Assembly (NCBI GenBank): GCA_945637645.1 | Contig: CALZDK010000063.1 | Coordinates: 1-10,244, forward strand | Length of the DNA: 10,244 nt | Direction of reading: 5' to 3' | Source of the DNA: an uncultured Prevotella sp. | GTDB lineage: Bacteria; Bacteroidota; Bacteroidia; Bacteroidales; Bacteroidaceae | Shown: positions 1 to 6,480 of the stretch, in pieces | Position numbering within the stretch: position 1 is the first letter of the stretch | How the letters are laid out: every line of letters begins with the position of its first letter | Made by a program: the position numbers and the translations under genes | The notes under the pieces: model-generated | Databases searched by the model: none | Told to the model about the DNA's origin: nothing | What the model saw: only the letters and a program-made list of their open reading frames with translations

Positions 1-186
1 TTCTAATTCTCATTATTCTTTGTTTTTCGTTTATTTAGTTATTTCAGCTTGCAAAAGGGGTTTGAAGGGGTTTGAATAAGCCCTGAACCAAAGGGCGCTG
101 TCCGAAGGGGAAAGCAAAGGGCGGCATAACACAGCACAGGGTGTGAGCCCTATCCTTGGGTATGCCGCCTATACGGGGTTAATGAA
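1..186. other. Non-coding left edge, downstream of the xylanase gene
   Basis: No convincing gene is visible here. The stretch is T-rich at 1-50. It then carries a perfect tandem 10-bp direct repeat, AGGGGTTTGA at 56-65 and 66-75. A small hairpin follows, with 5-bp arms at 80-84 (GCCCT) and 92-96 (AGGGC). A longer inverted repeat at 120-169 is listed separately. The stretch lies 3' of the minus-strand xylanase gene, so any of these hairpins could end or stabilise that transcript, but none is followed by a clear T tract in that direction. The GC-rich, repeat-like part (about 56-180) resembles intergenic repeat DNA more than a gene. What lies to the left of the window is unknown. Confidence 0.6.
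120..169. repeat. Inverted repeat with 9-bp arms, possible REP-like element or 3' hairpin of the xylanase mRNA
   Basis: GGCGGCATA at 120-128 is exactly complementary to TATGCCGCC at 161-169, separated by 32 nt. The spacer contains a smaller AGGG/CCCT pairing (138-141 with 148-151). The element begins 18 bases beyond the xylanase stop codon on the minus strand. It could fold in that transcript as a 3' stem-loop. The arm sequence and intergenic position suggest a dispersed repeat, but only one copy is visible in this window, so the repeat-family assignment is inference. Confidence 0.45.
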
Positions 187-2394
187 TTACTTAAACAACA
201 TAGGAGCCATTTCTCTTAGCGATCGGCGCCAGCTCAGGAACTCGTGAGCAGTACCCTCAGACACATAGCCGTGGGCATTATATCCCGCAGCCTTGAGAGC
301 CTCAACAGCCTTGGTGACACTTTCAGGATACTCCTTGCTTCCACAACTGATGAAGATGTACGAAGGAGACACTTTGAGAGAAGCGATATCCTCTGGAGCG
401 TAGGTGCCACCGGAGAGCAGTCCCCAATAGCCGAACACCTCTGGATATTTCAGCGTTAACATTCTTGTCTCCATACCACCCATAGAGAGTCCAGCCATGG
501 CACGATAACGTCTTTCTGCCTTTGTCTTGAAATTGGAGTCGATGTATGGGATGAGATCCTCAATGAGAACACGCTGGAACTCTGTCCAGTCGAACTCGTG
601 CATGTGTCCCCATTTGCATTCGTTAGTCATACCATAGGTGCAGACGATGATGAACGGTTCGCACTTGCCTTCGGCAATCAGGTTGTCCATGATGAGGTTG
701 GCACGTCCTTGGTTCATCCATGCTGTCTCGTCCTCTCCCCATCCGTGCTGCAGGTAGAGCACAGGGAACTTCTTCTTTCCGTCGTATGTTGGAGGAAGAT
801 AGACAAAGGCTCTTGGTCCGCCCTCGCCAACCCAATGAGGATTGTCGGCAGAAGTGTTCTTCGACGGGAAGTTCACCTGAACCACCTGTCCGTGAGGCAC
901 GTTCTTATAGGCAAAGAAATCCTGGTCGGCACATGGTATCTCAATGCCGCTCTCCCAACGGATGGAGCCGTAGTAGTTCTTTGCTCCTGGGTCGTTCACC
1001 ACACCACCGTCGATGGTCAGATGATAGTAGTGGAAGCCTGGATCCATAGGACCTTCAGTGGTGCCTGTCCATACTCCGTCCTTACCCTTGTGCAGCACGG
1101 TGCCGCCTGTTCCGCCCAGTCCGAGGCTCACTATCACCGACTTGGCATCGGGAGCCACCACACGGAAGCGGGCATAACCCTGCGAGTTCACCATCGGGTA
1201 TTGCTGTCCGGGCTGGTTGAGTGGCGACGGACGGAAGTCTTCCTTCACCACGGCATTGTCGATGGCAGGATTGAAGTTCTTGATAGCATAATAAACCTTC
1301 TTGTATTTAAAGTTTGCGTCGAGAGGCAGAGGATAGTTGTTCACGCCAATCCATGAGTCAGCATCGGAGAGATTCCAGAAAGTCACGTTGGTGATGACAT
1401 CCTTGTTGCGGCGCAACACGCGGAAGAGATTCTCATACTGTGCTTGATGCAATGTCTTGATATATTCAGGCACTTCGCCCTCCTTGCCACGGCTGAACAT
1501 CAGCTGTCCACCCATCTCTTCGTTGGTGCGGAGGTCGAGCTCAGTAATCTGCACCTCACTGACAATCTCAGAATATTTCTTTATCGCAGCCTCGAAATCT
1601 TCCATCGAAGGACCATAGATGTTGTAGTGTCCCTGCATACCTATACCGTCGATGGGCGCGCCCTCAGCCTTCATTTTCTTCACCATATTATATATACGGT
1701 CGCGCTTGGCAGGGTCAGCGGCGTTGTAGTCGTTGTAGAACAGTTTTGCGTTGGGGTCGGCCTCACGTGCATACTGGAACACCTTCACTATAAACTCTTC
1801 GCCGCAGAGGTCCATCATCTTTGTCTTGCGGTAAGGACTTGGAGCTTCCTTCATCCATGGCATCTTGCGTAAGTCGCCGTCGGCAATTGCCTCGTTGAGC
1901 ACGTCCCAGGCATATACGATGTCCTTATAGCGGTTTACAACCTGATGTATGTGGTCGCGCATACGCTGGTAGAAAACCTCCTTTGTCACTGGCTTGCCCT
2001 TCTTGTCGGTGAACATCCAGTTGGCAAACTGCGAGTGCCAACAGAGGCAGTGTCCGCGCATCTTTATGCCATTCTGTCGGCACCAGTTGGCTATGCTGTC
2101 TGCTCCAGCCCAGTTCCACACGTCTTCTTTCGGGTGAATCTCGCCTGGTTTCATGGCGTTCTCAGCCGTTACGCTATTGAAGTTCTTCTTCACTATCGCC
2201 ATCTGTTCTGCAGACGCGATATTACGGAAATTTAGTGCCACGCCCACAGAGAAATAGTCTTTATAGGTGTCTTTGTAGCCTGTTGGTTCTTCTGGCCTTG
2301 CCATCTGTCGTGGTTGGGCAATGATAGTTGACGCTCCCGCCGACAACATCAGCGCGAGGCATGCAGTTCTAAATAATTTGGTCTTTTTAAACAT
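187..2394 (-). CDS. Secreted bifunctional endo-1,4-beta-xylanase (GH10) / feruloyl esterase (CE1)
   Basis: This 735-residue enzyme should cleave the xylan backbone and remove ferulate esters from arabinoxylan. Residues 1-26 look like a signal peptide: KK-rich start, hydrophobic core, probable cleavage after Ala26. There is no lipobox cysteine. Residues about 38-378 are a GH10 barrel: the MKPGE segment at 81-85, the HCLCWH segment at 115-120, the acid/base Glu168 in WDVLNEA, and the nucleophile Glu285 in ITELD. Residues about 390-490 form a beta-sandwich, early-set/CBM48-like module common before esterases. Residues about 500-735 are a CE1 alpha/beta hydrolase, with Ser637 in GLSMGG, His717 near the C-terminus and HGWGEDE at 550-556. 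The order GH10-CE1 matches Xyn10D-Fae1A of Prevotella ruminicola from memory. The gene diverges from iorA across 271 bp. No other polysaccharide genes are visible in the window. Confidence 0.93.
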   Translation of the reverse strand: MFKKTKLFRTACLALMLSAGASTIIAQPRQMARPEEPTGYKDTYKDYFSVGVALNFRNIASAEQMAIVKKNFNSVTAENAMKPGEIHPKEDVWNWAGADSIANWCRQNGIKMRGHCLCWHSQFANWMFTDKKGKPVTKEVFYQRMRDHIHQVVNRYKDIVYAWDVLNEAIADGDLRKMPWMKEAPSPYRKTKMMDLCGEEFIVKVFQYAREADPNAKLFYNDYNAADPAKRDRIYNMVKKMKAEGAPIDGIGMQGHYNIYGPSMEDFEAAIKKYSEIVSEVQITELDLRTNEEMGGQLMFSRGKEGEVPEYIKTLHQAQYENLFRVLRRNKDVITNVTFWNLSDADSWIGVNNYPLPLDANFKYKKVYYAIKNFNPAIDNAVVKEDFRPSPLNQPGQQYPMVNSQGYARFRVVAPDAKSVIVSLGLGGTGGTVLHKGKDGVWTGTTEGPMDPGFHYYHLTIDGGVVNDPGAKNYYGSIRWESGIEIPCADQDFFAYKNVPHGQVVQVNFPSKNTSADNPHWVGEGGPRAFVYLPPTYDGKKKFPVLYLQHGWGEDETAWMNQGRANLIMDNLIAEGKCEPFIIVCTYGMTNECKWGHMHEFDWTEFQRVLIEDLIPYIDSNFKTKAERRYRAMAGLSMGGMETRMLTLKYPEVFGYWGLLSGGTYAPEDIASLKVSPSYIFISCGSKEYPESVTKAVEALKAAGYNAHGYVSEGTAHEFLSWRRSLREMAPMLFK

Positions 2395-2443
2395 AAATGT
2401 AGTTTTTGTTGAGCTAATTAATTGTTATTTCTTTTTTTCTGTG

Positions 2444-2451
2444 CAAAGTTA
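2444..2451 (-). promoter_or_regulatory. Candidate Bacteroidetes -7 box for the xylanase gene
   Basis: Read on the minus strand, 2451 to 2444 is TAACTTTG, a full match to the Bacteroidetes TAnnTTTG -7 consensus. It lies about 50 bases before the xylanase ATG (2394-2392), which would give a leader of roughly 45 nt. I see no good TTTG-type -33 box 19-21 bases further upstream (about 2471-2476), so the promoter may be weak or need an activator. Confidence 0.5.
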
Positions 2452-2499
2452 TGCATTTTACACGAAAAGGAAGTGCGGTTTTGTTACACATACTTTCCA

Positions 2500-2520
2500 T
2501 TTTGTATCATTGGTACAAAA
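2500..2520. promoter_or_regulatory. Perfect 7-bp palindrome in the divergent control region, candidate operator
   Basis: TTTTGTA at 2500-2506 is the exact reverse complement of TACAAAA at 2514-2520, with a 7-nt spacer (TCATTGG). Two 7-bp half-sites whose centres are 14 bp apart fit a dimeric DNA-binding protein. The site lies 106 bp upstream of the xylanase ATG and about 90 bp upstream of the iorA -7 box. No regulator gene is present in the window, so the cognate protein is unknown. The region is A/T rich, so a chance palindrome is possible. Confidence 0.35.
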
Positions 2521-2574
2521 AATATCACCTAAAGCAGGAAAATGCAGACAAATTTCCACAAAAAGTACAAAAAA
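2513..2574. promoter_or_regulatory. 10-bp direct repeat GTACAAAAAA, 52 bp apart
   Basis: GTACAAAAAA occurs at 2513-2522 and again at 2565-2574. The 52-bp offset is close to five helical turns, so both copies face the same side of the DNA. The first copy overlaps the right arm of the 2500-2520 palindrome. The second forms the left arm of another inverted repeat, with ACAAAAAA at 2567-2574 pairing TTTTTTGT at 2580-2587, which reaches the iorA -33 region. This arrangement would suit a regulator of iorA, but low sequence complexity limits confidence. Confidence 0.3.
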
Positions 2575-2586
2575 AACGATTTTTTG

Positions 2587-2616
2587 TTGGTAATAAAAGA
2601 AAAAATACTACCTTTG
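2587..2616 (+). promoter_or_regulatory. Candidate promoter of the iorA operon
   Basis: TACCTTTG at 2609-2616 matches the Bacteroidetes -7 consensus TAnnTTTG at every defined position. A TTG at 2587-2589, within TTTTTGTTGG, lies 19 bp upstream and serves as the -33 element. Transcription would begin near 2621-2625, leaving a leader of about 40-45 nt before the iorA ATG at 2666. That leaves no room for a riboswitch or T-box. No comparable box was seen at the start of the downstream genes, supporting one main promoter for the cluster. Confidence 0.65.
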
Positions 2617-2665
2617 CACCCAATTCGCCTGAAAGAATGCAATTATAAACTAAATAACACGATAG

Positions 2666-4324
2666 ATGGAAAAGAAACTTCTTCTTGGTGACGAAGCGAT
2701 TGCGCTCGGAGCCATACATGCCGGACTAAGCGGTGTGTATGCCTATCCAGGCACTCCTTCGACAGAGATTACCGAGTTTATCCAAAACAACCCGTTAGCC
2801 AAAGAGCGCGGAATACACTCGCGCTGGTGTACCAATGAAAAGACAGCCATGGAGGCGGCTCTGGGCATGTCGTATGCCGGAAAGCGTGCCTTGGTGTGCA
2901 TGAAGCACGTGGGAATGAACGTTTGCGCCGACGCTTTCATCAACAGTGCCATCACTGGTGTGCAGGGTGGACTGGTGGTGCTTGCTGCCGACGACCCTTC
3001 GATGCACTCAAGCCAGAACGAGCAGGACTCGCGCTTCTACGGCAAGTTTGCCCTTATCCCCATTTTCGAACCTTCGAACCAACAGGAGGCTTACGACATG
3101 ATGGGAGTGGCTTTCGACTACTCCGAGGCTATTAAGGAGCCTGTGCTGCTGCGCGTGGTGACACGACTCGCCCACTCCCGTGCGGGTGTGATGGTGAAGG
3201 AGCCGCGAGAGCAAAACTCCATTAACATATCCACCGACGCTTGGGTGCTGCTGCCAGGAATAGCACGCAGGAAATACGACGCGCTGATAGGCAAGCAAGA
3301 CGCGATGATTATGGAGAGCAACAAGTCGGTGTTTAACAAGAGCGAATATACCGACCTCGACAAGAAAGAGGAGAAAACGGGAATCGTGGCTTGCGGCATT
3401 GGCTACAACTATGTGAAGGAAGCGCTGGCACAACTGCCGGAAGAGAAGCGTGCCCTATATAATATAGAAAAGGTGTCGCAATATCCGCTGCCTGAGCAAC
3501 GCATACAGATGCTGGCACGAGAGAGCGGAAAACTGCTCGTGGTGGAAGACGGACAGCCCGTTGTGGAAGAAGCTGTGAAGGGACTGCTCGGCACAGGATA
3601 TGTGGTGACAGGACGACTCACCGGAGCACTGCCAAGAACAGGCGAGCTCACTCCCGATTGCGTGGCGGCAGCCATAGGTGTGGAACTGCCTGAGACACTG
3701 CCCGTGGCAAAGAATCTCGCTGCACGTCCGCCACAGCTCTGCCAGGGATGCGGACATCGCGACGTTTATGCCGCACTGAACAAGGTGGCGGAGGAATATC
3801 CCGACCACCGCATCTTCGGCGACATAGGATGCTACACTCTCGGTGCATTGCCTCCGTTCAAGGCTCTGTCGAGCTGTGTGGATATGGGTGCTTCCATAAC
3901 CATGGCAAAGGGAGCCGCCGACGCAGGCCTGTTCCCGTCGATAGCAGTGATAGGCGACTCCACGTTCACCCACTCAGGAATGACAGGTCTTTTGGACGCG
4001 GTGAACGACAAGTCGAACATCACCGTGATAATCTCCGACAACCTCACCACAGGAATGACCGGCGGCCAGGACTCTGCCGGAACAAACAAGTTTGAGGCTA
4101 TCTGCATCGGACTCGGCGTTGAGCCTGAGCATGTTCGTGTGGTGGTTCCTCTGCCGAAGAACATGGAGGAGATTACACGCACCATACGAGAAGAGATAGA
4201 GTACAACGGAGTTTCTGTAATCATCCCGCGCCGCGAGTGCATACAGACAGCGGCAAGGCATGCGAGGGAAAGGAAAAAGGGCCTCACCCCCGCCCCCTCT
4301 CCAAAAGAGAGGGGAGACAAATAG
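2666..4324 (+). CDS. iorA: Indolepyruvate:ferredoxin oxidoreductase, alpha (TPP-binding) subunit
   Basis: IorA with IorB oxidatively decarboxylates aryl-pyruvates (from Trp, Phe, Tyr) to aryl-acetyl-CoA in the cytoplasm, reducing ferredoxin. The reaction is reversible. The N-terminal half has the pyrimidine-binding fold, with YPGTPSTEI at 27-35 and the conserved NEKTAMEAALG segment at 57-67. The C-terminal half binds thiamine diphosphate: CQGCGH at 359-364, GDIGCYTLG at 385-393, GDST at 430-433 and SDN at 457-459. Cys359, Cys362 and Cys389 could hold a proximal Fe-S cluster as in related oxidoreductases, with Cys480 or Cys525 as a possible fourth ligand (inference). The C-terminal double [4Fe-4S] ferredoxin domain of archaeal IorA is absent. 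Residues about 539-552 (GLTPAPSPKERG-type tail) come from an intergenic repeat read in frame, so the ancestral end was probably near residue 538. The ATG at 2666 starts the conserved MEKKLLLGDEA sequence. iorB follows after 42 nt. Confidence 0.93.
   Translation: MEKKLLLGDEAIALGAIHAGLSGVYAYPGTPSTEITEFIQNNPLAKERGIHSRWCTNEKTAMEAALGMSYAGKRALVCMKHVGMNVCADAFINSAITGVQGGLVVLAADDPSMHSSQNEQDSRFYGKFALIPIFEPSNQQEAYDMMGVAFDYSEAIKEPVLLRVVTRLAHSRAGVMVKEPREQNSINISTDAWVLLPGIARRKYDALIGKQDAMIMESNKSVFNKSEYTDLDKKEEKTGIVACGIGYNYVKEALAQLPEEKRALYNIEKVSQYPLPEQRIQMLARESGKLLVVEDGQPVVEEAVKGLLGTGYVVTGRLTGALPRTGELTPDCVAAAIGVELPETLPVAKNLAARPPQLCQGCGHRDVYAALNKVAEEYPDHRIFGDIGCYTLGALPPFKALSSCVDMGASITMAKGAADAGLFPSIAVIGDSTFTHSGMTGLLDAVNDKSNITVIISDNLTTGMTGGQDSAGTNKFEAICIGLGVEPEHVRVVVPLPKNMEEITRTIREEIEYNGVSVIIPRRECIQTAARHARERKKGLTPAPSPKERGDK
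4282..4317. repeat. GC-rich palindromic repeat fused into the 3' end of iorA
   Basis: CCCCTCTC at 4294-4301 pairs exactly with GAGAGGGG at 4307-4314 around a 5-nt loop (CAAAA), preceded by a C-rich flank. Read forwards it encodes a TPAPSPKERG peptide and backwards a PLSFGEGAGV peptide. I recognise both as a common false-protein signature of a dispersed repeat in Bacteroidetes genomes. Here the repeat sits within the open frame and supplies the last codons of iorA before the TAG at 4322. It has no T run after it, so it is not a classic terminator. Confidence 0.7.
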
Positions 4325-4366
4325 TCTCAAGAGTGGATTTTTCTATTCATTTTATAATTGATTCTA

Positions 4367-4945
4367 ATGAAAAAGGATATAATACTTTGCGGTGTGGGAG
4401 GACAAGGCATCCTCTCCATCGCCACAATAATAGGCGAGGCGGCTACAAAGGCAAACATCAACCTTAAACAGGCTGAGGTTCATGGCATGAGCCAGCGAGG
4501 CGGCGACGTACAGTCTAACCTGCGCCTGTCAACAGAGACAATCTACAGCGACCTGATACAAAAGGGCGGTGCAGACGTGATAATCTCCATGGAGCCAATG
4601 GAGGCTCTGCGCTACTTACCATATCTTGCCAAAGACGGTGTGATAGTGACAAGCAACAAGCCATTCGTAAACATTCCCAACTATCCTGAGGAACAAGCCC
4701 TCTTCGACGAGCTTGACGCACTGCCAAACAAGGTGGTGATGCTCGACATTGAGAACGTGGCAAAGGAGGCAGGATCGGCACGCTCTGCCAACGTGGTGTT
4801 GCTCGGAATGGCAGCGAAATATATCGAGATAGTTTCAACGGAAGCCCTTCGCAACGCCGTTGCCACAATTTTCGCACGAAAGGGCGAAGCCATAGTGGAA
4901 GCAAACCTCAAGGCGTTTGATATGGGAAGTTCGGTGGGTAAGTAA
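4367..4945 (+). CDS. iorB: Indolepyruvate:ferredoxin oxidoreductase, beta (gamma-domain) subunit
   Basis: This is the small partner of IorA and completes the aryl-pyruvate:ferredoxin oxidoreductase. The 192-residue protein starts MKKDIILCGVGGQG, the CoA/gamma-domain signature of 2-oxoacid oxidoreductases, with GVGGQGILS at residues 9-17. EVHGMSQRGGDVQSNLR at about 39-55 is a strongly conserved segment in IorB proteins. Length is normal for the family. The only cysteine is Cys8, so the subunit carries no Fe-S ferredoxin module. An in-frame TTG at 4358 would add three residues, but the ATG at 4367 gives the conserved family start. The gene is 42 nt after iorA, and its stop is only 2 nt before the first octamer repeat element. 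Confidence 0.92.
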   Translation: MKKDIILCGVGGQGILSIATIIGEAATKANINLKQAEVHGMSQRGGDVQSNLRLSTETIYSDLIQKGGADVIISMEPMEALRYLPYLAKDGVIVTSNKPFVNIPNYPEEQALFDELDALPNKVVMLDIENVAKEAGSARSANVVLLGMAAKYIEIVSTEALRNAVATIFARKGEAIVEANLKAFDMGSSVGK

Positions 4946-4947
4946 AA

Positions 4948-5127
4948 CGAGTTGACAAGTAAACAAGTGGACAAGTGGACAAGTAAACGAGTGGACAAGT
5001 AAACAAGTTGATAGTCCAAGTAAAAAATCAGCAAGAGTAACAACTCGTCAACTTGTCAACTCGTCAACTAAAAATCAGCAAGAGTAATAACTCGTCAACT
5101 TGTCAACTTGTCAACTTGTCAACTAAA
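4948..5127 (+). repeat. Octamer repeat element 1 with inverted halves (iorB-paaK junction)
   Basis: The left part, 4948-5011, is eight consecutive 8-bp units of consensus C(A/G)AGT(T/G/A)(G/A)A with no spacer. A core of about 29 bp follows (5012-5040), containing TAGTCCAAG, an A run and GCAAGAGTAA. The right part is inverted units, CAACTCGT and CAACTTGT, at 5041-5064. The end of the core and the right arm are then repeated with a 47-bp offset (5024-5070 and 5071 onward). More CAACTTGT units follow, ending in CAACTAAA at 5120-5127. The arms are complementary in several 8-bp registers, so the RNA or single-stranded DNA could form a long sliding hairpin. The element fills nearly the whole gap between iorB and paaK. 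A second copy lies after paaK. Confidence 0.88.
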
Positions 5128-5137
5128 TAATAAATAT

Positions 5138-6472
5138 ATGTACAGAAGACCATTACCTGACTGGAAGTCAGAATACCTCGACCCCGAATTGGAGACAATG
5201 TCGAGGGAGCAGATTGAGGCACTGCAGGTGGAGCGACTGAAAGCAACTGTTGCTCACTGCATGAACAATCCCGTGTATAAAGAAAGGTTGGAGAAAGCTG
5301 GAGTAACGGCGGAGAGCATAACAAGCGTTGACGACATACGCCGCATTCCATTCACCACAAAGCAAGACCTGCGCGACACCTATCCCTTCGGCCTTGCCTC
5401 AGTGCCGCTGAAGGAGTGTGTGCGCCTGCACTCCTCGTCGGGAACGACAGGCAATCCGACTGTGATACTCCACACGCAAAAAGACCTCGACGAATGGGCA
5501 AACCAGGTGGGACGCAACCTCTGGATGGTTGGACTGCGCCCCGACGACGTGTTCCAGAACTCTTCGGGCTACGGAATGTTCACAGGAGGACTCGGATTCC
5601 AATATGGTGCCGAGCGCATTGGCATGCTCACCATTCCTGCCGCTGCGGGCAACTCGCTCCGACAGATAAAGTTCATGACCGACTTCGGCACCACTGCCGT
5701 GCATGCCGTGCCTTCCTACGTCACCCGACTGCACGAGGTGATGGTGGAGCAGGGCATAGACCCACGACGCGACACCAAACTGCGTGTGCTTGCCATCGGT
5801 GCGGAGCCTCACTCTGAGGAGCAACGAAAGCGCATTGAGGAGATGATGGGAGTGAAGGCATACAACTCCTTCGGAATGTCGGAGATGTGTGGACCCGGTG
5901 TTGGATTCGAGTGTAAGGAGCAGAACGGACTTCATTTCTGGGAAGACTACTACATCGTGGAGATTGTTGATCCGGAGACTCTTGAGCCGGTGCCCGACGG
6001 AGAGATAGGCGAGCTGGTGCTTACCACTCTCAACCGCGAGGCAATGCCTCTGCTGCGCTACCGCACACGCGACCTCACGCGAGTGCTCGGAAGATCTTGT
6101 CCTTGTGGCAGAAACCACGTAAGGCTCGACCGAATGCGTGGACGCAGCGACGACATGATGGTGCTGCGTGGCGTAAACATCTTCCCGATACAGATTGAGA
6201 AGATACTGATGCAGTTCAAGGAGTTGGCTAACAACTACCTCATCACCCTCACCACCGACGAGAACAACGACAACATGACCGTTGAAGTGGAACTCGAACA
6301 ACTCTTCACCGACGACTTCCAGCGGCTCACGGCTCTGCAGAAAAAGATAACCCGTGCCCTGAAAGACGAAATCCTGCTCACTCCTATCGTAAAACTCGTG
6401 CCAAAGGGTACACTGCCCGTGAGCGACGGTAAGGCTGTGAGAGTCGTTGACAAGAGAACGGTGTATAAGTAA
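5138..6472 (+). CDS. paaK: Phenylacetate-CoA ligase (AMP-forming)
   Basis: PaaK activates phenylacetate or similar aryl acids with ATP and CoA, giving aryl-acetyl-CoA, AMP and pyrophosphate in the cytoplasm. The 444-residue length is normal. The adenylate-forming motifs are in place: P-loop SSSGTTGNPT at 99-108, GAEP at 221-224, YNSFGMSE at 242-249, YRTRDL at 308-313, the RMRGRSDDMM hinge region at 332-341, and the C-terminal domain ending with PVSDGKAVRV, where Lys432 is the likely catalytic lysine. A CPCG segment at 321-324 is typical of the family. The ATG at 5138 gives the standard MYRRPLPDW-type start; an upstream TTG at 5108 lies inside the repeat and is discounted. Repeat elements lie on both sides. 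With IorAB it connects free arylacetates to aryl-pyruvates. Exact substrate (phenylacetate, indoleacetate or hydroxyphenylacetate) cannot be read from sequence. Confidence 0.93.
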   Translation: MYRRPLPDWKSEYLDPELETMSREQIEALQVERLKATVAHCMNNPVYKERLEKAGVTAESITSVDDIRRIPFTTKQDLRDTYPFGLASVPLKECVRLHSSSGTTGNPTVILHTQKDLDEWANQVGRNLWMVGLRPDDVFQNSSGYGMFTGGLGFQYGAERIGMLTIPAAAGNSLRQIKFMTDFGTTAVHAVPSYVTRLHEVMVEQGIDPRRDTKLRVLAIGAEPHSEEQRKRIEEMMGVKAYNSFGMSEMCGPGVGFECKEQNGLHFWEDYYIVEIVDPETLEPVPDGEIGELVLTTLNREAMPLLRYRTRDLTRVLGRSCPCGRNHVRLDRMRGRSDDMMVLRGVNIFPIQIEKILMQFKELANNYLITLTTDENNDNMTVEVELEQLFTDDFQRLTALQKKITRALKDEILLTPIVKLVPKGTLPVSDGKAVRVVDKRTVYK

Positions 6473-6480
6473 TCAGTAAA

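Noticed and set aside
598..1356. 252-codon open frame on the plus strand opposite the xylanase gene
   Set aside because: It lies wholly antisense to well-conserved GH10-CE1 coding sequence and its protein has no recognisable domain. It is a codon-bias shadow.
2321..2648. Short plus-strand frames (90 and 65 codons) before iorA
   Set aside because: They run through the A/T-rich control region and the promoter, use no plausible translation start and encode no recognisable protein.
4294..4314. Palindrome at the iorA end as a rho-independent terminator
   Set aside because: There is a good stem but no following T run, and iorB, the obligate partner subunit, lies just downstream.
2666..4324. iorA as a truncated pseudogene because it lacks the ferredoxin domain
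   Set aside because: All TPP-domain motifs are intact, the frame is open from the conserved start, and iorB follows intact. The short form is more likely a normal variant with a repeat-derived tail.
3832..4330. Minus-strand frames beginning with a PLSFGEGAGV-like peptide
   Set aside because: That peptide is the reverse reading of the palindromic repeat at the end of iorA. The rest is antisense to iorA.
4358..4366. TTG start for iorB
   Set aside because: It adds only three residues ahead of the conserved MKKDIILCGVGGQG start at the ATG at 4367.
5108..5137. Upstream TTG start for paaK
   Set aside because: The added ten residues are translated octamer repeat. The family-typical start MYRRPLPDW begins at the ATG at 5138.
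5399..6301. 300-codon open frame on the minus strand inside paaK
   Set aside because: It is antisense to conserved adenylate-forming motifs, His/Val-rich in the way reverse-strand shadows are, with no family match.
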